NCBI GenBank assembly: GCA_002747395.1
Contig: PDPE01000015.1
Span: 1-40,752, forward strand
Origin: Pseudomonadota bacterium
Lineage (GTDB): Bacteria > Pseudomonadota > Gammaproteobacteria > Pseudomonadales > Oleiphilaceae
Reading direction: 5' to 3'
DNA length: 40,752 nt
Shown: in pieces, positions 31,101 to 37,557 of the stretch
How the letters are laid out: each line of letters opens with the position of its first letter
How positions within the stretch are numbered: position 1 is the stretch's first letter
The notes under the pieces: model-generated
Told to the model about the DNA's origin: nothing
The model's input: only the letters and a program-made list of their open reading frames with translations
The model's database searches: none
Position numbers and translations under genes: made by a program

Positions 31101-32994
31101 ATTCGGAAACGGGATGTTGCTGTCTCCCCATACCAAACTGGTGGCAGCCTTTAACCATATGCATATCTTTATCGACCCTGACCCCGATCCTGCCAAAGGC
31201 TATCTGGAGAGAAAGCGGTTGTTTGAATTGCCCCGGTCAACCTGGGCTGATTATGATTCGTCCCTTATCTCCGAAGGTGGTGGCGTATTCTCCCGTTCAG
31301 TCAAGTCGGTTACTCTGACTCCGGAAATCAAAAAACGGTTTGGAATCAAAGCCGATCGTGTCCCTCCTAATATGCTGATTTCCTACATATTGAAATCCGA
31401 AGTGGATCTGCTGTGGATTGGCGGGATCGGCACCTACGTCAAGGCATCTTATGAAACCGATGCGGATGTGGGCGATAAAGCCAATGACGGAGTGCGGATC
31501 AACGCCAATGAGTTACGCTGTAAAGTGATCGGTGAGGGCGGCAATCTGGGAGTCACCCAGCGAGCGCGGATAGAATTTGCGTTAAACGGTGGCCGGTGTA
31601 ACACAGACTTTATTGATAACGCCGGTGGTGTCGATTGTTCGGATCACGAAGTGAATATCAAGATACTGCTTAACGCCATTGTTGCCAATGGAGATATGAC
31701 ACAAAAGCAACGCAATCAAATTCTTTTTGACATGACAGATGAAGTGGCCGATCTGGTTCTGAAGAACAACTACAGGCAAACCCAGGCGATCAGCATTGCC
31801 AGTCTCGAAGTGTCACCACGTATAGAAGAATACAGGAGGCTGATAGATAGCCTGGAATCCTCGGGGAAACTGAATCGCGAGCTTGAGTTTATTCCCGACG
31901 ATGAAACTGTCATAGAGCGAAAGTCCAAAGGCGGTGGTTTGACACGGCCTGAACTGTCGGTGCTTATCTCCTATGTCAAGGGAGATATGAAAGAAGAGCT
32001 GAGTGCAAGCAAACTGCCCGATGAAGAATCGCTTGCTAAAGAAATTGATGCTGCCTTCCCTGAACAGTTGGTCAGGAATTATGCAAAACCACTGCTCTCT
32101 CACAAACTGAGGAGGGAAATAATCGCGACACAAATCGCCAACGACATGGTGAACCACATGGGGATCACCTTTGTTGACCGTTTGCGACAGTCTACCGGTG
32201 CATCTGTTTCTGCGGTCGCACTGGCCTACATTATTGCCAGAGAAGTATTTCAGTTGGAGTCCTACTGGTGCAAAATTGAAGCGCTCGATTATCACATATC
32301 CAGTGAGACACAGATGGAAATGATGTCGGAACTGATGCGTTTGACGCGCCGGGCAAGTCGCTGGTTGTTGAGAAACCGTCGCAGTGAACTCAATGTGGTT
32401 TCCAATATGGGCAACTTCGCCGCAGGCATTAAGGAAATCAGCGAAAACCTTCCCGGTTTCCTGATCGGCGAGCAAAAAACAGAATGGCAGGAACGCTATG
32501 ACCGCTATTTGTCCGAAGGCATTCCGGATGATCTGGCCAGCGTCGTTGCCGGAGCCAATTACCTGTACTCCGCGTTGGGTATTATCGAGGCACACGAGTT
32601 GACCCAAACCGGAATAACCGAAGTGGCACATACCTATTATTCTCTGGGTGATGCCCTCGACCTGGGCTGGTTCTCTGTCCAACTGAATTTGTTGAAACCC
32701 TCCTCGCACTGGCAGGCGCTGGCCAGGGAAACCTTCAGGGAAGACCTGGACTGGCAGCAGCGGGCGTTGACCGTCGGTGTGCTCAGAATGAAAAATGCAC
32801 CTGACAACATCGCCGAAAGGCTCAAGGTATGGATGGATCACCATGAAGAGCTTATTGGTCGATGGCAGCAAATGTGCACCGAGATCAAAGCGACAAAAAG
32901 CCCGGAATTTGCCGTGTATTCGGTAGCACTGCGGGAACTGCTTGACCTTGCCCAGAGCACAACCTATGCGGCACCGGGAGGGGAGGCGTCCTAG
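28120..32994 (+). CDS. gdhB: NAD-specific glutamate dehydrogenase, large (180-kDa) type
   Basis: A 1624-residue enzyme oxidising glutamate to 2-oxoglutarate and ammonium with NAD, matching the about 1600-residue GDH-180 class of Pseudomonas-like bacteria. The N-terminal half holds ACT-like regulatory modules ([27 protein letters not shown]). The catalytic core shows [44 protein letters not shown] with the substrate lysine region, [33 protein letters not shown] and [14 protein letters not shown]. The C-terminal region has [36 protein letters not shown]. The gene is intact. Upstream is only a weak AAGAG ribosome site. It is monocistronic and ends with two terminators. Confidence 0.97.
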   Translation: [1624 protein letters not shown]

Positions 32995-33005
32995 CTCTCT
33001 TTGTT

Positions 33006-33029
33006 AACGGCTCTGGCGAGCCGTTTTTT
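33006..33029 (+). terminator. First terminator after gdhB
   Basis: AACGGCTC (33006-33013), TGGC loop, GAGCCGTT (33018-33025), followed by Ts. Confidence 0.9.
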
Positions 33030-33042
33030 CAGGTTAATTGTG

Positions 33043-33087
33043 AGGGGTACCGTTTCGTTTATTGCGAAAGGGTATCCCTTGTTTTTT
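33043..33087 (+). terminator. Second terminator after gdhB
   Basis: A long stem: AGGGGTACC then TTTCG (33043-33057) pairs with CGAAA then GGTATCCCT (33065-33079), with one G-G mismatch and one wobble, followed by TTGTTTTTT (33080-33087 and on). It lies in tandem with the first terminator. Confidence 0.8.
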
Positions 33088-33253
33088 GTGATTATATTCA
33101 GTGTAAGAGTTGTGTAACCGCTCAGACCAGGATGTCATTCATACCTCGGGTACGAGAGTCCGGCCCGGTATAAAAGTGAAATGATGCAGATGAAAAAACT
33201 GCTTAACCGGGGTGGACAGATTTGCTTGACCATGTCAGTTCTATCAGACCACC

Positions 33254-33793
33254 TCAATTTGAGTATCTCCTTATAAGTTCGTAGGTTCCGATAGCGCAGG
33301 CATTAGCCACGTTCATGGATGAGTTGTTACCCAACATTGGAATGTGTATCGACGTGTCAGAAGCATCAAGAAGCTCTTGGGAGACCCCACTATTTTCCGA
33401 TCCTAAAATCAGGCATATCTTCTCTTCATTACCGAAATGGAAGTCTTTAAAATCGATGCTGGCCGATGTTATTTCCAGGCTGACTATTTTGTACCCCGCC
33501 TCCTTCAGGTTGTTTATAACCAGAACGGGATCTTCTTGATACTCGTACTCAACATACTTCTCAGTCGCTCTTGACGTTTTTTTAATTTTCGGGTTTGGCG
33601 GAACTGTTGATTTCCCTGTCAGAAATATCTTTTCAACTCCTAAAGCATCAGCAATTCTAAAGAAGCTGCCGATGTTCATAGGCACATCTATGTCATGGGC
33701 CAAATAGCATACAGAATACTTTTTAGATGTAGCCTTATGTGCGCTATGGTCCAATTGCACATTTTTCGAATTCAAATATTTCTTTTGAGGCAT
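33254..33793 (-). CDS. SpoU/TrmH family RNA methyltransferase
   Basis: A 179-residue S-adenosylmethionine-dependent RNA 2'-O-methyltransferase of the SPOUT (TrmH) class. The three family motifs are in place: motif 1 NIGSFFRIADALG (about 40-52), motif 2 LILGSENSGVSQELL (about 129-143) and motif 3 IPMLGNNSSMNVANACAIGTYE (about 151-172). A short N-terminal lysine-rich lead is present, and no extra substrate-binding domain as in TrmB or RlmB. The RNA target is unknown. Base composition is clearly more AT-rich than the flanking genes, the start has no visible ribosome site, and it sits between a terminator and a partial toxin-antitoxin remnant. Together these suggest horizontal transfer. Confidence 0.88.
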   Translation of the reverse strand: MPQKKYLNSKNVQLDHSAHKATSKKYSVCYLAHDIDVPMNIGSFFRIADALGVEKIFLTGKSTVPPNPKIKKTSRATEKYVEYEYQEDPVLVINNLKEAGYKIVSLEITSASIDFKDFHFGNEEKICLILGSENSGVSQELLDASDTSIHIPMLGNNSSMNVANACAIGTYELIRRYSN

Positions 33794-33825
33794 TATTGGT
33801 AAGCGTAAATTTTTCGCTCCTTGAT

Positions 33826-34032
33826 TTAGTACATTAGAATCTCTTTCTCAGGCTCACCGTCAGCACCCTTTATCACCAGGTGCTTGTTTTCCGCTTGTGC
33901 TTTAGAGGCTAAATCCAGCAAATAAAGTGCTTTTCTTAACACTTCTGTCCGGGAAGAAGCATGGCTGCTTTCCTTAAGATCATCAATAAGCCGGGTGGTT
34001 CTTTCGTCGAATTGGAAGCTGGCTGCTTTCAT
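33826..34032 (-). CDS. Ribbon-helix-helix family protein
   Basis: A 68-residue protein starting MKAASFQFDERTTRLIDDLKESSHASSRTEVLRKALYLLDLA, the beta-strand then two-helix pattern of ribbon-helix-helix DNA-binding proteins such as antitoxins and small repressors. The tail (KAQAENKHLVIKGADGEPEKEILMY) resembles chromosomally encoded RHH proteins without a partner. GGAGG lies 6-7 nt before the ATG, which fixes the start against a longer frame. No toxin gene is adjacent: downstream (minus sense) is the methyltransferase, upstream the higA remnant. Whether it is an orphan antitoxin or a stand-alone regulator cannot be told from sequence. Confidence 0.8.
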   Translation of the reverse strand: MKAASFQFDERTTRLIDDLKESSHASSRTEVLRKALYLLDLASKAQAENKHLVIKGADGEPEKEILMY

Positions 34033-34124
34033 AGGAATCCTCCAGTACAGTATAAGGCGAAGTATATACAGGGTAGTGACAATAGCAATACCTGGATCGG
34101 TTGCCACACAGGGCAGGGTGCGTG

Positions 34125-34307
34125 TCAGACCGCAGGCTCAAACGCCTGCATATCGTCAGCGGTGTACTCCTGCTCTGCTTGCCACAAATCGTATGCCATT
34201 TGCATTCCCAACCAGCTTTTTGCGCTGCCACCAAAGGCTTTAGCCAGCTTGATTGCCATTTTAGGGCTAACGCCACGCCTGGCGTTTACAATCTCTGATA
34301 GACTCAT
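34125..34307 (-). pseudogene. higA: 5'-truncated HigA-type antitoxin gene
   Basis: The open frame keeps the C-terminal two thirds of a HigA-family XRE antitoxin: LSEIVNARRGVSPKMAIKLAKAFGGSAKSWLGMQMAYDLWQAEQ. The usual N-terminal part (PPHPGEILRE and the first helices of the HTH) is missing; an in-frame stop lies 12 codons upstream after unrelated residues. No higB toxin is seen next to it. It is best read as a decayed remnant, though a 60-residue product starting MSLSEIV could still be made. Confidence 0.75.
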
Positions 34308-34370
34308 TGAATTATAATGAACTGTAAGTGGTTTGCCTTTTTAATTTATAAACTATTCGGGAACCTGCCG

Positions 34371-34586
34371 ATGAAAAGCCTGATCGTTGATTTAACCATT
34401 TCGCCCGAAGAACTGGAGCGTTATTATCACGGTGTCAGCCGGGTCAGTGCTGTGACGCGTCAGGGTAAACGGGTGCAGTTTCCTGTCAGTATTCTGCACC
34501 GGTTTATTACCCATGCCGGAATTGTCGGTACCTTTGAAATCTATTTTGATGATAACAACAAATTTCAGCAGGTGGTAAAGCTGTAG
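34371..34586 (+). CDS. DUF2835 family protein
   Basis: A 71-residue small protein matching the DUF2835 family in length and content: ISPEELERYYHGVSRVSAVTRQGKRVQFPVSILHRFITHAGIVGTFEIYFDDNNKFQQVVKL. The function is unknown and it is cytoplasmic by appearance. I took the ATG at 34371 (MKSLIVDLTI). A longer in-frame start at 34317 adds residues that do not match the family and overlaps the higA remnant promoter side. As I recall, in Pseudomonas this gene lies directly next to the NAD-glutamate dehydrogenase and moxR genes. Here about 1.3 kb of AT-richer DNA lies in between. Confidence 0.88.
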   Translation: MKSLIVDLTISPEELERYYHGVSRVSAVTRQGKRVQFPVSILHRFITHAGIVGTFEIYFDDNNKFQQVVKL

Positions 34587-34621
34587 TGTGGCGCGGGGTA
34601 GGGTGACGCTCATCCGCTTGG

Positions 34622-35290
34622 CTAGATATGTTTGACGAACCAGTATTTGTCCCAGGCGTTGAGCACTTTTTCGGGGTACCAGGTTTTGCCTGTGCTGCCA
34701 TTGTATCGAGCCAGGGCGCGTGTCAGGTTACCTTTTTCCTTATTCATATAATACTTCAGAATAGTGCAGCCATAGCGCAAATTGGTGGCGACATTGGTCA
34801 GGTTGTCTTCAGGGCGGCCAATTTCCTTTTTCCAGAACGGCATGACCTGCATAAGACCCTGAGCACCCACCCGTGAAATCGCATATTGGTCAAAAAGACT
34901 TTCAACATGAATTACGGATAGCACCAGTTCAGGTTCCAGCCCGGCTTTTGTTGCTTCCTGATGAATCAACTTCAGCATGGAAAAGCGTTTTTTCGGGTTT
35001 TTGACATACTTTTTCAGGCGGGTTGAGATATCTAGCAGCCAGACCTCTGCATCCCACCGGTCATTAAAGCTCGATGAATCATTCACTGTTTTTTTGAGCA
35101 GGGAAACCAGTTCCTTGTCAGGTTTTTGTTCGGATGCGAACGCTGACGGGATGTTCCCCAGTAAATACAGAAAACAGAAAAAAACCGGTAACCATGCAGT
35201 CAACCAAAGCGGCAGGGCAAATGCCACTTTGGTTTTTTTACAGCCAGGTTTTCCGGCCAGGCTGGCCGGTTTCACCTGTCGTGGTTTCAT
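34622..35290 (-). CDS. Lytic transglycosylase, SLT domain
   Basis: A 222-residue periplasmic murein-cleaving enzyme. A signal or anchor segment lies at about 25-52 (LPLWLTAWLPVFFCFLYLLGNIPSAFA) after a basic lead. The SLT domain (about 105-215) has catalytic Glu130 in VIHVESLFDQYAISRVGAQGLMQVMP and the later NLRYGCTILKYYM and LARYNGS motifs, the standard goose-lysozyme-type signature of family 1 transglycosylases. It cleaves the N-acetylmuramyl-N-acetylglucosamine bond, leaving anhydromuramyl ends. It lies downstream of proS on the minus strand, separated by a 55-bp gap made of a short tandem repeat. A short unannotated-family lead (55-100) precedes the SLT fold. Confidence 0.9.
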   Translation of the reverse strand: MKPRQVKPASLAGKPGCKKTKVAFALPLWLTAWLPVFFCFLYLLGNIPSAFASEQKPDKELVSLLKKTVNDSSSFNDRWDAEVWLLDISTRLKKYVKNPKKRFSMLKLIHQEATKAGLEPELVLSVIHVESLFDQYAISRVGAQGLMQVMPFWKKEIGRPEDNLTNVATNLRYGCTILKYYMNKEKGNLTRALARYNGSTGKTWYPEKVLNAWDKYWFVKHI

Positions 35291-35345
35291 GGTTGTCGTA
35301 GTTTCACGGAAAGTGGCTTCATGGAAAGTAGTTTCATGGAGAAAG
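35284..35345. repeat. Degenerate 15-nt tandem repeat filling the proS-transglycosylase gap
   Basis: GTTTCACGGAAAGTG (35301), GCTTCATGGAAAGTA (35316) and GTTTCATGGAGAAAG (35331) are in exact 15-nt phase; a 17-nt relative starts at 35284 and covers the transglycosylase start codon. It ends 1 bp before the proS stop. Confidence 0.85.
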
Positions 35346-37085
35346 TCAGGCGTTCAGTTTATCGGTGACAAAGGCCAGGATGCTATTTACTCCAACATCC
35401 TGGTTTTCTGCGTCGCCTCTGCCCTTGTACTCAACCTGGCCGTTTTTCAATCCCCGGTCGCTGATAACGATTCTATGGGGGATGCCAATCAGTTCCATAT
35501 CGGCAAACTTGACACCCGGGCGTTCTTTTCTGTCATCCAGCAGGACGTCAACCCCGGCATTTAGCAGTTGTGAATACAGTTGATTGGCTTTGTCGGCGAC
35601 CATTTCAGACTTGTGCATATTCAGGGGAACCAGGGCAACCTGGAACGGGGCGATAGCATCGGGCCATATGATGCCTTTGTCATCGTGGTTTTGTTCGATG
35701 GCTGCGGCGACAATGCGGGTGACTCCGATTCCGTAGCAACCCATCTCCATTACGACTGCCTTGCCGTTTTCATCCAGTACGCTGGCATTCATGGCAGAGC
35801 TGTACTTGTTACCCAGCTTGAATATGTGGCCGACTTCAACGCCACGCTTGATGGTGATGGTGCCCTGACCATCCGGGCTGGGATCGCCTTCCTGAATGTT
35901 GCGAATGTCAGCGACTGTTTCTGCGTCACAGTCCCGCCCCCAGTTCAGGTTGATATAGTGGAAGCCTTCTTCGTTGGCCCCGGCAACAAAGTTGATCAAC
36001 TGTGCTGCCGAGCGATCTACAATGCACTGAATGGGTAAGCCAACAGGCCCGATTGAACCCGGTCTGCAGCCGACGACACGTTCAATCTGCTCATCGGTGG
36101 CCAATTCCAGCGGGCTGGCGACACCGGCCAGTTTTTCAGCCTTTACTTCATTCAGCGTGTGGTCACCGCGTAATACCAACGCTACGGGGGCGGCTTCGGC
36201 ACTTGCATCTTCACCTTCGACATTTGCATCTGCACCCCTGACAATCAGTGTCTTAACCGTTTTTGCCGGATCGATATTCAGGAATCCGGCCACTTCCTCT
36301 ATGCTTCTCTGGTCTGGTGTGGCCACCTTTTCGGTGGCTTGCGGGGTTTCTTTTTCCGGAATCAGTGCCACCGCCTCTGCCCGTTCGATATTGGCGGCAA
36401 AGTCGCTTTCGGTACTGAAGGCAATGTCATCTTCTCCGGAATCGGCCAGCACATGAAATTCATGGGAAGAATTGCCGCCGATACTGCCGGAGTCAGCCTG
36501 AACGGCACGAAAATCCAGTTGCAACCGGGAGAAAATACTGGAATAGGTGGCGTGCATGATCTTATAGGTTTTATCCAGCGAGGCCTGGTCAATATGGAAA
36601 GAGTAGGCATCTTTCATAATAAACTCTCTGGCTCGCATCACACCAAAGCGAGGGCGCCGCTCATCCCTGAATTTTGTCTGAATCTGGTAAAAGTTGGCGG
36701 GCAATTGCTTGTAACTGTTCAGTTCATTGCGTACCAGATCGGTAATGACTTCCTCATGGGTAGGGCCGACACAGAATTCTCTTTCATGGCGGTCTTTCAG
36801 GCGCAGCAGTTCGGTTCCGTAGGCAAACCAGCGCCCGGATTCCTGCCATAGTTCAGCTGGCTGAACGGCGGGCATCAGAACTTCCTGTGCGCCGGATTTA
36901 TCCATTTCTTCACGTATGATGTTTTCCACCTTGCGCAATACCCGCAATCCCATCGGCAACCAGGTGTACAATCCTGAAGCGAGCTTGCGAATCAAACCGG
37001 CCCTCAACATGAGCTGGTGGCTGATTACCTCTGCATCGGCAGGGGTTTCTTTCAAGGTGGCAATAAGGTATTGACTGGCGCGCAT
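35346..37085 (-). CDS. proS: Prolyl-tRNA synthetase, bacterial type
   Basis: Charges tRNA-Pro. The 579 residues match the long bacterial form with an editing insert (E. coli 572). Seen: N-terminal [46 protein letters not shown], class II motif 2 [26 protein letters not shown], the inserted editing (YbaK-like) domain with [15 protein letters not shown] and [24 protein letters not shown], motif 3 [20 protein letters not shown] and the anticodon-binding C-terminal domain with [26 protein letters not shown] chose the ATG at 37085, with AGGA 7 nt upstream; the longer frame adds 62 residues unrelated to the family. Confidence 0.97.
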   Translation of the reverse strand: MRASQYLIATLKETPADAEVISHQLMLRAGLIRKLASGLYTWLPMGLRVLRKVENIIREEMDKSGAQEVLMPAVQPAELWQESGRWFAYGTELLRLKDRHEREFCVGPTHEEVITDLVRNELNSYKQLPANFYQIQTKFRDERRPRFGVMRAREFIMKDAYSFHIDQASLDKTYKIMHATYSSIFSRLQLDFRAVQADSGSIGGNSSHEFHVLADSGEDDIAFSTESDFAANIERAEAVALIPEKETPQATEKVATPDQRSIEEVAGFLNIDPAKTVKTLIVRGADANVEGEDASAEAAPVALVLRGDHTLNEVKAEKLAGVASPLELATDEQIERVVGCRPGSIGPVGLPIQCIVDRSAAQLINFVAGANEEGFHYINLNWGRDCDAETVADIRNIQEGDPSPDGQGTITIKRGVEVGHIFKLGNKYSSAMNASVLDENGKAVVMEMGCYGIGVTRIVAAAIEQNHDDKGIIWPDAIAPFQVALVPLNMHKSEMVADKANQLYSQLLNAGVDVLLDDRKERPGVKFADMELIGIPHRIVISDRGLKNGQVEYKGRGDAENQDVGVNSILAFVTDKLNA

Positions 37086-37557
37086 AGCGTATCCTGAACT
37101 GTCCTGTAGGGGTGTATTGATTGGTTGGAAATGAAATCGCCCGATCCTGATGCCGCGGCGAACGCCATATTCTACGCACAGTCGTCCTTTTCGGGAAGTG
37201 TTTGTTGGCCCTTTGTTTTCCTTAATCTGAATCCGTGAGTTACAGTGCACCAAATCATCCGTTTGGCTCATGGCACAGTTCGGTATAAATTACAACAAGC
37301 GCGTCAAAATTGATCCAAACGAAATAGTTTCTTTCTACAGCCAGGATAATTTATCAGGAAAAATAGGAGGGTTTTCCGCAAAAGGCAAAAAATGAAAGAT
37401 GAAAAGCTTGCTCATCAACAATAATGATGAACAAGGGGGACGGCAAGCTTTTTGTGCCTGTTTCACCTGAGGCAACAAAAACTGTTTTGATTAAAATAAT
37501 TTTTATGACATGCTATGAGCCGGAACGTTCAGGGTTTTAGAGGCTTACGAGGTAAGT
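37086..37557. other. Divergent intergenic region between proS and the efflux operon
   Basis: About 470 bp. No protein gene of ordinary size. A possible proS -10 (TAGAAT) lies on the minus strand near 37175. On the tolC side there are a 10-codon open frame (37392-37424) and a terminator-like hairpin (37402-37452). An AT-rich stretch follows with a possible weak promoter (TTGATT at 37487-37492, TGCTAT at 37511-37516). Confidence 0.45.
37402..37452 (+). terminator. Terminator-like hairpin upstream of the tolC-like gene
   Basis: AAAAGCTTGC (37402-37411) pairs with GCAAGCTTTT (37443-37452), followed by TG. A small inner hairpin, TCATCA (37412-37417) with TGATGA (37425-37430), fits in the loop. 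Either strand could be terminated. Since the flanking genes are divergent, it would act on a leader or small RNA. Confidence 0.5.

Noticed and set aside
31813..32871. 352-codon open frame antisense to glutamate dehydrogenase
   Set aside because: Complete overlap with a confidently identified coding region and no recognisable domain.
37086..37271. 62-residue N-terminal extension of ProS
   Set aside because: The added residues do not fit the family, while the ATG at 37085 has a proper ribosome site and the canonical MRASQYL start.
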